The notes below the pieces were generated by a model that worked only from the letters and a program-made list of their open reading frames with translations, did no database searches and was not told the DNA's origin. From Terriglobia bacterium (GTDB lineage Bacteria > Acidobacteriota > Terriglobia > Bryobacterales > Bryobacteraceae), in contig JAIQFS010000046.1 in NCBI GenBank assembly GCA_020073145.1, positions 1 to 45,194 on the forward strand: DNA of 45,194 bases, in the 5' to 3' direction. Numbering within the stretch: the stretch's first letter is position 1; every line of letters begins with the position of its first letter. This document shows positions 34,554-43,791 of this stretch, piece after piece. Position numbers and translations under genes: made by a program.

Positions 34554-36779
34554 ATGCAAATCACAAGAGTCACAAACCGTCGTTACGCTCCCGGCCGTCC
34601 CGCCTGGCGGGCGGACTATTCCAGCCCCCCCCCGATCAGCTTTCGGGACCTCCTGTGGGTTCACAAAGGCGTCTTCCTTTGGAGCTTCGCCGCTTGCATG
34701 GTGATTGCTGTGCTGTTCAGCTTTTCCATGAGCCCGGAATACCAAGGGAGGGCATCGCTCGAACTGCAGACACCTCCGGCAGCCTCCTATGGAGCGCGCG
34801 ATGGAGATGGGGAGAGCGCGATCAACGGGCCAAACTTCGATTCTTATCTCGATACGCAGATTGGAATCTTGCAGAGCGATACGCTCATTCGCAGGGTCAT
34901 CGCCAGATTGAATCTGGCCCAGCAGATGAAGGCCTATATGCCGCAAGGCTTGGCGGCCCTCCGGGTCAAATACCTTTCGATGCTGGGCATTACACCGCCC
35001 GCGACCAGCGAGGAGATCTTCGAGGCCGCCAAGCGGAACCTGGTCGTCCACCAGGCACGCCTCAATAATCTGGTCGAGATCCTGTACAACGCTCACGATC
35101 CCACGCTGGCAGCCGACTTCGTCAATACGCTGGCGGACGAATACCAGCAGCAAAATCTCGAGGCCCGTTGGCAGACTTCGCAAAGCGCCGGAAACTGGTT
35201 TGCCCGGCACCTGACCGACCTTCGCAGCCAGCTCGAAGCCTCGGAAAACGCGTTGCAGAGCTATAGCCGTGACAACGGCCTCTTGTTGGTGTCGGACAAC
35301 AATAGTGTCGCCAAGGAGCATTTGTCTCAGTTACAAGAGGCGCTGTCGCGGGCGCAGTCAGAGCGCATGGCGCGCCAGTCCCAAATGGAGATGAGCGCCA
35401 ACAGCACTCCCGACTCTGTGCCCCAGGTCCTCGACAACACGGCCCTCAAGGAATATGAAGTGAAGATCTCGGATTTGGAGCGCCAGCTTGCCGAATACAA
35501 GCAGCTCTATACCCCGACCAACCCGAAATTGCAGATTCTCCAGTCGCAGATTGCCTCGTTGGAGTCCGCCTTTGCGAAGCAGCAGTCCAGTGTCCTGGCC
35601 CGCGTTTCGAACGAGTACAAAGCAGCCTTGCGCAACGAGAGTATGTTGGCCGCCGCGTATGCCGCCCAGAAGAACCTCGTGACCGATCAAGACGAAAAGA
35701 TGATCCGGTACGAAACGCTCAAGCATGACGTCGATACCAACCGCTCCATCTATGAATCGCTGCTTCAAAAGGTCAAGGAGACAAGCGTGTCGGTGGCTCT
35801 TCAGGCCACCAACGTTCGGGTCGTGGATAAGGCTCTGCCTCCCGTCCGGCCCTACAAACCCAAGCATGTCATCGATCTTTCCGTGGGAGCGCTCACCGGC
35901 CTGATCTTGGGCTTCACTTTGGTCGTAGTGCGCCATCGTTCGGACCGCCGGGTGCGCCGCCCAGGCGTCATGCAGCACTATCTAACGACACGCGAGCTTG
36001 GCGTAATCCCGTCGGGACGCCAGCTCACCCCCGGCCGTCTTCCCGCTTTTGCCACGCCCTTCCGAGCGATGGGGCCGCGCGATCTCCGGATGTGGCTCGA
36101 CGATCCCGATTCGCTGCTCTGTACCTCTTTCCGCTCGGTGATGACGTCGCTTGTATTCGCAACGAAGAATCCTTCCCGCGCCCGGCTCGCGGTAGTGACC
36201 AGTCCCGGCCCTGGAGAGGGGAAGACCACCATCGCGAGCAACCTCGCTGCGGCGTTCGCCGCCACGGGCCGCAGAGTCTTATTGGTCGACGCGGACCTCC
36301 GCCGCCCCCGCCTTCACAAGGTCTTCGAACTGCCGGACTCGTGTGGCCTGCGCGAGTTCGCCGAGGAGGTTCAAGGTGCGGCCGGGGCCGCCGTTCCGCT
36401 CGATCGGTACATCCAAGCGACCGCGGTGCCCGATCTGTTCGTGATGCCGTGCGGCCGAAGCGCCTCCTCCGATGCCTCCAATCTCCTCTACACCCTTCGG
36501 TTCGAAGAGGTGTTCGCCGCGCTCCGGGGACGATTCGATACCGTGCTGATCGACGCCCCGCCCCTGCTGGCCGTGCCGGAAGTTCGCGTCATGACCCGCC
36601 TGGCGGACGGCGCCATTCTAGTCGTTCGCGCCGGCTCGACCCGCGTCGATGCGGCCGTTGCCGCCGAAACTGCAATAAGAGAGGACGGCGGCACCGTGAT
36701 CGGAACCGTCTTGAACGACGCCACCCAAAGCTCGACTCCCTACTACAGCGGGTACGCCGCCCCGACGGTCACAGCCTGA
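34554..36779 (+). CDS. Wzc-like polysaccharide co-polymerase and tyrosine autokinase
   Basis: A 741-residue inner-membrane protein. A Wzz domain (about residues 28-120) with the first membrane helix (FLWSFAACMVIAVLFSF) is followed by a long periplasmic coiled coil (about 180-430). The second helix is near 440-460 (LSVGALTGLILGFTLVVV). The cytoplasmic BY-kinase domain (about 545-740) has Walker A in GPGEGKTTIASN, Walker A' LLVDADLRRP and Walker B LIDAPPLL. A short tail contains three Tyr residues (PYYSGY), fewer than the usual Tyr cluster. It controls chain length and couples polymerisation to export, with regulation by Tyr phosphorylation. Proteobacterial-type fusion of Wzz and kinase in one chain is seen. 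It lies between the Wza-like and polymerase genes, in the expected order. Confidence 0.92.
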   Translation: MQITRVTNRRYAPGRPAWRADYSSPPPISFRDLLWVHKGVFLWSFAACMVIAVLFSFSMSPEYQGRASLELQTPPAASYGARDGDGESAINGPNFDSYLDTQIGILQSDTLIRRVIARLNLAQQMKAYMPQGLAALRVKYLSMLGITPPATSEEIFEAAKRNLVVHQARLNNLVEILYNAHDPTLAADFVNTLADEYQQQNLEARWQTSQSAGNWFARHLTDLRSQLEASENALQSYSRDNGLLLVSDNNSVAKEHLSQLQEALSRAQSERMARQSQMEMSANSTPDSVPQVLDNTALKEYEVKISDLERQLAEYKQLYTPTNPKLQILQSQIASLESAFAKQQSSVLARVSNEYKAALRNESMLAAAYAAQKNLVTDQDEKMIRYETLKHDVDTNRSIYESLLQKVKETSVSVALQATNVRVVDKALPPVRPYKPKHVIDLSVGALTGLILGFTLVVVRHRSDRRVRRPGVMQHYLTTRELGVIPSGRQLTPGRLPAFATPFRAMGPRDLRMWLDDPDSLLCTSFRSVMTSLVFATKNPSRARLAVVTSPGPGEGKTTIASNLAAAFAATGRRVLLVDADLRRPRLHKVFELPDSCGLREFAEEVQGAAGAAVPLDRYIQATAVPDLFVMPCGRSASSDASNLLYTLRFEEVFAALRGRFDTVLIDAPPLLAVPEVRVMTRLADGAILVVRAGSTRVDAAVAAETAIREDGGTVIGTVLNDATQSSTPYYSGYAAPTVTA

Positions 36780-36809
36780 CACCGCATTCCGAAAGGTTCT
36801 TTGGTTGAG

Positions 36810-38132
36810 ATGATCCGAACCATCAATCCCGTTGTGCCCGGATACCGCGAGTTCCGGGCCGCGAACAATCCGCCCACCTTCGGAGACTTTCTGTTTCGAA
36901 GCTTGGTCATTTTCACCATGTACCTCGGAATCGTAGTCTTCCACGAGCCCGCTCCCGTGGATGCCATGATCGTGCTCTGTCTGCTGGTGGGTGTCCTGTT
37001 CGGGAAACTCGACGTTACGGCCATCGAGATGGTGCCACTCGTTGCGCTGGTTGTTTTCTGCCTGGCGAATCTCGTTTCGATGCATGATCCGCTCGATCCG
37101 GTTCGCGCGGTCTGGTACGTCTTCGTCACCCTTTACTTAGTTGCTTCCTGGTTCCTTTTTGTCGGATTGATCGGCCGGTATGGCGAGCCCATGATGGCCA
37201 CTCTGGTCCATGCCTACTGTCTCGCCGGGTTAATCTCAGCGTTCCTGGGCATCGGCGGATACCTCCACCTGCTGCCCTTTCAAGAGAGGTTGCTGCTGGC
37301 CGGCCGGGCCCGGGGACTCTTTAAAGACTGCAATGTCTACGGACCCTATTTTGTTCCCATGGCCCTGTTCGCATTGATGCGTCTCATGGATCCACGCGCC
37401 GCGTGGCGCAGAAAAGCAGTACCGACCCTGCTCTTCGTGTCTGCGCTTTTTGCCATGCTGCTCAGTTTCTCGCGGGCCTGCTGGCTGAATTTCGCTGTTT
37501 CGCTGGTGGTCCTTTTTGGAGCGCAGCACTTCTACATGAGTTCGGGGATTGCCGCGCGCCGCCGTCTTCGCATTGGCGTCTTCGTGCTCATCGCCGGCGC
37601 CCTTGCCGTCGTGGTCCTCATCAACACTCCCTCGGTCAAGCAGATGCTCGATGTGCGCGTGACGTCCAACGGCCTGCAGGATTATGACCGGATCCGCTTT
37701 GCTACCCAAAGTCTTTCCCTGGAAACCGCGGAGGAGCAGCCTTTGGGAATCGGCCCGGGGCAGGCCGAGCAAGTCTTCGGATATGCCACCCACAGCATGT
37801 ACATGCGCATCCTGAGCGAGAACGGGCTCGCCGCGCTGATCGCTCTGCTGGTCTTTGTCGGAGCCACTGCGGCCCGTGCCCTGACGCTGGTGCGCCGCGC
37901 CGACAGCGAGTGGGTGCGCGAAGTGAACCTGGTGGTTCTCGCCTGCATCATCGGCCACCTCGCGAACAGCGTTGTGATCGACACCGTCCACTGGCGGCAC
38001 ATTTGGTTCGTGTACGCCTTGCCGTGGGCCCCCGCCTGTCTTCGCGGGCAGTTATGGGGCTCTCGCTTGCGCGGGCGGGCGACGGCGAAGCGCGCCGCCA
38101 CCTTCCGCGCTCCCCGGCTGGTTGGAGCCTAA
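36810..38132 (+). CDS. O-antigen ligase/polymerase-family membrane protein
   Basis: A 440-residue protein with about ten to twelve membrane helices and the Wzy_C-like loop. Recognisable parts are the region RARGLFKDCNVYGPYFVPM, SFSRACWLNFAVS, a large loop (SVKQMLDVRVTSNGLQDYDRIRFA...), and GIGPGQAEQVFGYATHSMYMRILSENGLAAL, which is typical of the O-antigen ligase/polymerase family. It would polymerise lipid-linked repeat units on the periplasmic face. Polymerases and ligases cannot be told apart by sequence alone; the absence of other candidates in the operon favours polymerase. The frame also allows a TTG at 36801, close to GAAAGG; the ATG at 36810 is preferred. Its C-terminal residues are basic. 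The next gene begins one base after its stop. Confidence 0.85.
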   Translation: MIRTINPVVPGYREFRAANNPPTFGDFLFRSLVIFTMYLGIVVFHEPAPVDAMIVLCLLVGVLFGKLDVTAIEMVPLVALVVFCLANLVSMHDPLDPVRAVWYVFVTLYLVASWFLFVGLIGRYGEPMMATLVHAYCLAGLISAFLGIGGYLHLLPFQERLLLAGRARGLFKDCNVYGPYFVPMALFALMRLMDPRAAWRRKAVPTLLFVSALFAMLLSFSRACWLNFAVSLVVLFGAQHFYMSSGIAARRRLRIGVFVLIAGALAVVVLINTPSVKQMLDVRVTSNGLQDYDRIRFATQSLSLETAEEQPLGIGPGQAEQVFGYATHSMYMRILSENGLAALIALLVFVGATAARALTLVRRADSEWVREVNLVVLACIIGHLANSVVIDTVHWRHIWFVYALPWAPACLRGQLWGSRLRGRATAKRAATFRAPRLVGA

Positions 38133-38133
38133 G

Positions 38134-39264
38134 GTGAAGATCCTTTACCTCATTACACGAGCCGAGCGGGGCGGCGCGCAGGTGCACGTCCTCGACCTGA
38201 TTCGCGGCTTCCGTGCGCAGTGCGAAATCGAGGTCGCCGCCGGTGAGGATGGGTTTCTCCTCCAAGAAGCCCGCCAACTGGGCGCGGTCTGCCATGTCCT
38301 TCCCAACCTGGTCCACCCCATTTCGCCGGCGAATGATATCCGGGCCTTCCGGCAAATCGTCGCCTTGCTGCGCCATACCCGACCCGACGTGGTCCACGCC
38401 CACACCTCCAAGGCCGGCATTCTGGGGCGCTTCGGCGCTTGGCTATGTAACGTCCCTGCACTGTTTACCGCCCACACCTGGTGCTTTGCCGAAGGCACTT
38501 CCTGGAAGTGGAGGCTCCTTGGCGCGCCCTGCGAGCGTCTCGCGGCGCTGGCCGGCGGAACCATCATCAACGTCTCCGAGGCCAACCGCCAGGTCGCGTT
38601 ACGGTGCCGGGTAGCGCCGCCGGCGCGACTCGTCACTATCCACAACGGAATTCCCGAGGATGCGCCCGACGTACCTCTCGCTCCTGAAAGCAATCCCGCC
38701 ATCCTCATGGTCGCCCGCTTCGCCGCGCAGAAGAATCAGGCGCAGCTCCTGGATGCGTGTGCGCCGCTCCTTCAGCCGTACCGGCTCCAGTTTGCCGGCA
38801 CAGGTCCGACTCAGCCTGAAATCGAACGCAGGGCGGAACTGCTCGGCCTGACCGATCGCGTGGAGTTCTTAGGCGATCGCTCGGACGTCTCCGCCCAACT
38901 CCGCCAAGCCTCCATCTTCGCGCTGGCTACCAACTGGGAGGGCTTCCCCCTCAGCATTCTGGAAGCCATGCGGGCCGGCCTGCCGGTCGTGGCCTCCGAT
39001 GTGGGTGGCGTGCGGGAAGCAGTGCTCGACGGTCAGAACGGATTCCTCATCGCCCGTCACGACACCGCGGCGTTCACGCGGGCCCTCGGCAGGCTGCTGG
39101 CCGACGCCGACCTTCGCGGCCGCATGGCCCGCAACAGCCGGCGGCTGTTCGAGGAGCGTTTCACCGCCGAGTTGATGCTCCGCAAGACACTCAGCCTGTA
39201 TCGCCAGGCGGTGCCGGAACCGGTCGATGAATTCGAGACGTCCCGGGTGAGCGAACGAGCCTGA
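38134..39264 (+). CDS. GT4 glycosyltransferase
   Basis: A 376-residue GT-B enzyme. The N-terminal domain has LYLITRAERGGAQVHVLDLI and VVHAHTSKAGILGRFGAW. The C-terminal nucleotide-sugar domain has ILMVARFAAQKNQAQLLD, LQFAGTGPTQPEIE, and the GT4 motif NWEGFPLSILEAMRAGLPVV with VGGVREAV. The predicted role is transfer of one sugar to the growing lipid-linked repeat unit at the cytoplasmic face. Donor and acceptor cannot be read from sequence. The GTG at 38134 is chosen because GGAG precedes it, and it sits one base after the stop of the polymerase gene; a TTG at 38122 would overlap that gene. Confidence 0.9.
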   Translation: MKILYLITRAERGGAQVHVLDLIRGFRAQCEIEVAAGEDGFLLQEARQLGAVCHVLPNLVHPISPANDIRAFRQIVALLRHTRPDVVHAHTSKAGILGRFGAWLCNVPALFTAHTWCFAEGTSWKWRLLGAPCERLAALAGGTIINVSEANRQVALRCRVAPPARLVTIHNGIPEDAPDVPLAPESNPAILMVARFAAQKNQAQLLDACAPLLQPYRLQFAGTGPTQPEIERRAELLGLTDRVEFLGDRSDVSAQLRQASIFALATNWEGFPLSILEAMRAGLPVVASDVGGVREAVLDGQNGFLIARHDTAAFTRALGRLLADADLRGRMARNSRRLFEERFTAELMLRKTLSLYRQAVPEPVDEFETSRVSERA

Positions 39265-39289
39265 CACCCCGGCAAATCGCGTGATTCCT

Positions 39290-40750
39290 ATGACGACTAC
39301 CTTCGTAACTCCCGTCACTCCCCTCACTCCGGCGCGGCACGGACCGGTCCTCTGCCACTGCCGGCCTTCGTACATGATCGCGTGTCTGATGGTTTGCGAT
39401 GCCCTGAGTCTGGCCGTGTCTGGCCTGATTGCCATCCTGTTCAAGTTGGTTCCCAGCGGGCATCTGGCGACCTGGCACTCTTACATGAGACTGGCTCCCC
39501 TTCTTCCCGTCTTCCTTCTGGTCTATTCCAGCATCGGCCTGTATTCCGGCATCTCGCTGGGTTCTCCCGAGGAATTGCGGCGTCTCACGCTGTCTTCCAT
39601 CCTCGTGTCTCTATTCTTGGGAGTTCTCACGCTATCGCTGCGCGGAACCGGCATCGTGTTTACGTGGACCATGACGCAGGCGCTGGTGTTCAGCGTGATC
39701 CTTGTGCCATTGACGCGAGTCTGCGTCCGGCTCAAGCTCGCCAACGTGAATTGGTGGGGTTACCCAACGGTGGTCGTGGGAGACACGGAAAATATTGAGG
39801 GGATCATTCGGAATCTGGTGGACGATCCAGGAATCGGCCTCAAACCGGTCGGCTTCTGCTCCCCCTCCTGTGCCGAGGCGAGTCTGCACGGAGTGCCCGC
39901 GATCGGGCTGGATGAACTGGGCGAATTGGCCCGCCACATTCATGGACCTGCTTATGCAGTGCTGGCGCCGTCTACGGGCTCCCGAGAGCAACTCCTGGCC
40001 GTGATCGAAAGCCACCGCCCCCTGTTTTCCCATATTCTCGTGGTCCCCGGGTACGCGCGATTCTCCTGCCTCTGGGTTGTTCCCAAAAATCTGGGCGGAC
40101 TGCTCGGCCTCGAAGTCTGCCAGCAGGTCTTCTTGCCCAGCCGGCAGCTTCTGAAGAGGTCGATCGACCTCGTCCTGACCTTGATCCTCGCCATTCTATT
40201 CGCTCCCCTGCTGCTCCTGATCGCGGCGGCCATCAGGCTGGACTCGCCGGGCCCGGTCTTCTTTCCGCACCGCCGCATCGGCCGCGGCGGGCGCGAGTTT
40301 TGCGCCTGGAAGTTCCGATCCATGATCTCCGGTGCGGATGCGGTCCTTCGCGAGTATTTGAAGCAGAACCCGGAAGCCGAAATTGAGTGGGCTTGCAACC
40401 AGAAGCTCAAAGATGACCCCCGCGTGACCCGCTTGGGGCGTTTCCTGCGGCGGAGCAGCCTGGACGAGCTCCCCCAGTTGTGGAACGTCATCCGCGGCGA
40501 AATGAGCCTGGTCGGCCCCAGACCCATCGTCCGCGAAGAGATCGGGCGCTACGGTTCCGATTTCGAAACATACACCTGGGTCCCGGGAGGCCTCACCGGC
40601 CTCTGGCAGGTTTCGGGACGCAGCGGAACTTCCTACCAGCAGCGTGTCGAGTACGACCGGTTCTACGTTCACAACTGGTCGGTCTGGCTTGATCTCTGTA
40701 TCCTGTTCCGCACCGTCGGCACTGTGCTCTCACGCGCTGGAGCGTTTTGA
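39290..40750 (+). CDS. WbaP-type undecaprenyl-phosphate sugar phosphotransferase
   Basis: A 486-residue polytopic enzyme. The N-terminal half has four to five membrane helices (for example LMVCDALSLAVSGLIAILF, LAPLLPVFLLVYSSIGLYSG) and a soluble CoA-binding-like domain (about residues 150-260; VVVGDTENIEGIIRNL). The C-terminal catalytic domain (about 280-486) has the re-entrant helix LVLTLILAILFAPLLLLIAA, LDSPGPVFFPHRRIGRGG, KFRSM, SLDELPQLWNVIRGEMSLVG and GPRPIV. It transfers a hexose-1-phosphate (glucose or galactose in characterised relatives) to undecaprenyl phosphate, the first step of repeat-unit assembly. The UDP-galactose epimerase upstream could supply the donor. A GTG at 39281 is an alternative start; neither has a strong ribosome site. 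Confidence 0.93.
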   Translation: MTTTFVTPVTPLTPARHGPVLCHCRPSYMIACLMVCDALSLAVSGLIAILFKLVPSGHLATWHSYMRLAPLLPVFLLVYSSIGLYSGISLGSPEELRRLTLSSILVSLFLGVLTLSLRGTGIVFTWTMTQALVFSVILVPLTRVCVRLKLANVNWWGYPTVVVGDTENIEGIIRNLVDDPGIGLKPVGFCSPSCAEASLHGVPAIGLDELGELARHIHGPAYAVLAPSTGSREQLLAVIESHRPLFSHILVVPGYARFSCLWVVPKNLGGLLGLEVCQQVFLPSRQLLKRSIDLVLTLILAILFAPLLLLIAAAIRLDSPGPVFFPHRRIGRGGREFCAWKFRSMISGADAVLREYLKQNPEAEIEWACNQKLKDDPRVTRLGRFLRRSSLDELPQLWNVIRGEMSLVGPRPIVREEIGRYGSDFETYTWVPGGLTGLWQVSGRSGTSYQQRVEYDRFYVHNWSVWLDLCILFRTVGTVLSRAGAF

Positions 40751-40751
40751 G

Positions 40752-42059
40752 ATGGGTGACGTGGAATTGGTTGAGGCTCGGCCGGCCAGGCCCAAACTGC
40801 TGCCGGATCTGGTCGTCAAGAACGCAGTCGCGTTGTACGGCGTGCAAATCGGCCGCAAAGTCATCCCGCTTGCGTCGATTCCCTATCTGGCGCGGGTTTT
40901 GGGGCCGGCCGGCTGGGGCGAAGTGGCGTTCGTAACTGCGCTGGCCGAACTGATCGTGATTCTGATTGAGTTCGGATTCACCCTCTCGGCTACCCGCTCG
41001 ATCGCCCGTTTTCGCGACGATCCTCTCGAACGCGGCAAAATTGCGACCGGAGTGTTCTGCGCGCAGATGATCCTGGCCGCTTGCGGCGTGGGCCTTGCTC
41101 TGATCGCCGCGCCCTTCATCCCGCTTCTGCGCGACCATCCTGCCCTGCTGGCAGCGGGGTTGCTCTATGCAGTCGCGCAAGGCTTCGTCCCGCTCTGGTA
41201 CTTCCAGGGAATGGAGCGTATCCGCCTGGTCGCCGTGCTGGAGATCTCCGCCAAGGTATCGGCGCTGGGCGCCCTGTTCGTCTTCGTCAAGGGGCCTCAC
41301 GACGTCTGGCGGGCCGTGGCCATTCAGGCGCTGAGTCCGTCGCTTTGCCTGCTGCTTGGGATCGTTCTGGCGTTCCGGACCAGCACCGTCTGCCGCCCTC
41401 GGCGACACCTTGTCAACGCCGCTCTCCGGGAAAGCTGGGACATGTTCCTGTTCCGTAGCGCCGAGAGCTTGTACGGTGTCGCCAATGCGTTCCTGCTCGG
41501 CCTTTTCGCGCCCGCCGCAATTGTCGGATATTTTAGCGCGGCGGAAAAAGTCAGCAAAGCCACGGCCGGACTGGTGAACCCCATCCGTGAATCGCTCTAT
41601 CCCCGGATCAGCCATCTGATGCGCGGCGATCGCGCGGAAGGGGCGCGCCTGGCCCGAATCGGGTCCGGCCTGATGGTGGCAATCGGCTTCCTGCTCTCCG
41701 CCGCCCTCTTCACGTTTGCTGACTACGTGATTGGCGTGCTCATGGGGGGGCGCTTTGAACCTGCGGTCGGCGTTCTCCGGATCCTGTCGCCCCTGCCGTT
41801 TCTGCTGGCGACGACGTTTGCTTCCGGCCAGATGTGGCTCTTTCCGCTGCAGAAAGATCGGACGGTGCTCCGCGTGGTGGTCCGGGCGGCTTTGATCAAC
41901 GTCTCCCTTTCTTTTCTGCTCGGTCCGAAATGGGGCCACTTGGGCATGGCCTCGGCCGTTTTGATTTCGGAGTCGGTGGTGGCTGGCAGCCTTCTGTGGA
42001 ACGTTCTTCGGTTGGAGCGCGCCGCCATTCTGGGCGGTGCGCTCTCGCCCTCTCTCTGA
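40752..42059 (+). CDS. Wzx-type lipid-linked polysaccharide flippase
   Basis: A 435-residue protein with about 12 predicted membrane helices in the MATE/MOP (polysaccharide transporter) fold. Typical parts are NAVALYGVQIGRKVIPLASI PYLARVLGPAGWGEVAF at the first helices, LIEFGFTLSATRSIAR, PLWYFQGMERIR, and NPIRESLYPRISHLM in the middle. It would flip undecaprenyl-linked repeat units across the inner membrane. The frame is open to 40644 inside the previous gene, but the ATG at 40752, one base after that gene's stop (TGAGATG), is the natural coupled start. With the polymerase, Wza-like and Wzc-like proteins it completes a Wzx/Wzy pathway. Confidence 0.92.
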   Translation: MGDVELVEARPARPKLLPDLVVKNAVALYGVQIGRKVIPLASIPYLARVLGPAGWGEVAFVTALAELIVILIEFGFTLSATRSIARFRDDPLERGKIATGVFCAQMILAACGVGLALIAAPFIPLLRDHPALLAAGLLYAVAQGFVPLWYFQGMERIRLVAVLEISAKVSALGALFVFVKGPHDVWRAVAIQALSPSLCLLLGIVLAFRTSTVCRPRRHLVNAALRESWDMFLFRSAESLYGVANAFLLGLFAPAAIVGYFSAAEKVSKATAGLVNPIRESLYPRISHLMRGDRAEGARLARIGSGLMVAIGFLLSAALFTFADYVIGVLMGGRFEPAVGVLRILSPLPFLLATTFASGQMWLFPLQKDRTVLRVVVRAALINVSLSFLLGPKWGHLGMASAVLISESVVAGSLLWNVLRLERAAILGGALSPSL

Positions 42060-42065
42060 GTTCCT

Positions 42066-43778
42066 ATGAAACCGGAAAGCGCCCCCAAGTCGAGAACCCA
42101 CATCCTCACCATTGCGCTCGAGGATTACTTCCACGCCCCCGCTTTTCGCGGCGTGATCGGCAAGAAATCTTGGGGCCGCCTCGATTCTCGCTTTGAAAAC
42201 AATGCCCTGGAGGCTCTCGATTGGCTGGCACGCTCCCATTCGCGCGCTACTTTTTTCGTCAGCCCCTGGGTCGCCCGCAAGTGTCCGGATCTGCTGAAGG
42301 AAATTCTGCGCCGGGGACAGGAAATCGCGTTGTCGGGCGACGGCGGCCCGGGCTTTCGCACCCTCTCGCGGAGCGACCTTCGCGAGAAGCTACGGCGCTC
42401 CCGCGCCATCGTGGAAGAGGCCTGTCATCGTCGCATTCTGGGCTATCGCCGCTCCGACGTTTTTCTGCAGCCCAAGCATCTGGCCGCCCTTGAAGTGCTC
42501 GCGGAAGAAGAATTCGTCTACGACTCCAGCCTCACTCCCACCGCCTTCGCGTTCCGGAGACAACCCTGGCGCCGTTTTATCCATCAGCAGCAGTTCGCCT
42601 CCTCCTCAATCTGGGAATTCCCCATATCCTCCCAGAGTATCGGCAGCCTGATGATCCCGTTTGCCGGGGGCAACTACTTCCGCCAGTATCCCGAGGCCTT
42701 TGTCCGGTGGGCGATTCGCGAATGGGATCGCGTGCAAACCGAACCGCTGGTTCTCTATTTTCGTGTCTGGGACTTAGACCCGCTTCATCCGCGAATCAAT
42801 ACCGGCTCCTTCGTGCGGAACATGCGCCATTACCGGAATAGCGGCCGGATGCTGCGTACCTTGAGCGAGATCTTCAGCCAGTATCGCTTCGACAGCATCG
42901 CCGGGTCTCTTCAGCGCACGCAGTCGCCGGCGGCAGTTCACTCTTCCGTCCCCGCCGGGAATGTGCTCGCATCCGGCTCCGGTGGCGCTCGGTTGCCCGT
43001 CAGCGTGATTGTCCCCTGCTACAACGAGGAGGCTTCCATCTCGTACCTCGCCCGCTCGCTGGACGAGCTGAAGAACAATCTGGCCGGCGACTTTGCGGTG
43101 CAGTTGATTTTGGTTGACGATGGCAGCAGCGACCGGACGTGGTCGTTGCTCACCCAGTACCTCGGCTCCCGCGCCGATTCTCTCCTCATCCGTCACGCGC
43201 GGAACCTCGGCATTGCTGCCGCAATTCGCACCGGCCTCGAACACGCCCACGAGGTCGCGTGCTCGATGGATTGCGATTGCAGCTATGACCCGCACGAGCT
43301 GAAGCCGATGCTCGGCTTGCTGTCCGATGAGATAGACCTGGTGGTCGCCTCGCCGTATCATCCCAACGGCCGCGTTTCCAATGTTCCGGCGTGGCGCATC
43401 CGCCTTTCCCGGAGCGCGTCTTTCCTCTATCGGATTGTTACCGGCAGCCGCCTGTATACCTTTACTTCGTGTCTGCGCGTCTACCGGCGGTCGGCGGCCT
43501 TGGCCACTCCCCTCCGGTATTCGGGCTTCCTCGGCATCGCCGAGTTAACCGGGAAGTTCGTGTTGGACGGGCGCGGCGTGGCGGAACACCCCGCTACCCT
43601 GGAGCTGCGCTTGTTCGGCCGCTCGAAAATGCGAATCGCCGCGACGATTGCCGGTCATCTTCAACTGCTCGCCGGCCTTGCCTGGTCCAGGCTCACCCGC
43701 TCCCGGCTGTCCGCGCCTGATTCCGCCACGCCGGTGCAGCCTGTTGGGAGTCGCGCCAAGACTCCTTCGCTCTCTTGA
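42066..43778 (+). CDS. Deacetylase-like domain fused to GT2 glycosyltransferase
   Basis: A 570-residue two-domain protein. Residues 1-300 resemble the polysaccharide deacetylase family found with XrtA/PEP-CTERM exopolysaccharide loci (LEDYFHAPAFRG, SRATFFVSPWVARKCPDLL, GYRRSDVFLQP, IWEFPIS, VLYFRVWDLDP). Two catalytic features are gone. The first Asp of the usual VDVEDYFH is Ala (IALEDYFH), and the metal-binding HGYSH motif is replaced by SGDGG at residues 90-94. The domain is probably inactive as a deacetylase and may bind polymer. Residues about 310-470 are a GT2 fold (LPVSVIVPCYNEEASISYL, LILVDDGSSDRTW, RHARNLGIAAAIRTGLEHA, MDCDCSYDP), like dolichyl-phosphate mannose synthase. The second region looks complete, so the protein likely acts as a glycosyltransferase. 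It starts 6 bp after the flippase gene. Confidence 0.87.
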   Translation: MKPESAPKSRTHILTIALEDYFHAPAFRGVIGKKSWGRLDSRFENNALEALDWLARSHSRATFFVSPWVARKCPDLLKEILRRGQEIALSGDGGPGFRTLSRSDLREKLRRSRAIVEEACHRRILGYRRSDVFLQPKHLAALEVLAEEEFVYDSSLTPTAFAFRRQPWRRFIHQQQFASSSIWEFPISSQSIGSLMIPFAGGNYFRQYPEAFVRWAIREWDRVQTEPLVLYFRVWDLDPLHPRINTGSFVRNMRHYRNSGRMLRTLSEIFSQYRFDSIAGSLQRTQSPAAVHSSVPAGNVLASGSGGARLPVSVIVPCYNEEASISYLARSLDELKNNLAGDFAVQLILVDDGSSDRTWSLLTQYLGSRADSLLIRHARNLGIAAAIRTGLEHAHEVACSMDCDCSYDPHELKPMLGLLSDEIDLVVASPYHPNGRVSNVPAWRIRLSRSASFLYRIVTGSRLYTFTSCLRVYRRSAALATPLRYSGFLGIAELTGKFVLDGRGVAEHPATLELRLFGRSKMRIAATIAGHLQLLAGLAWSRLTRSRLSAPDSATPVQPVGSRAKTPSLS

Positions 43779-43791
43779 ACCACTAGAACTT

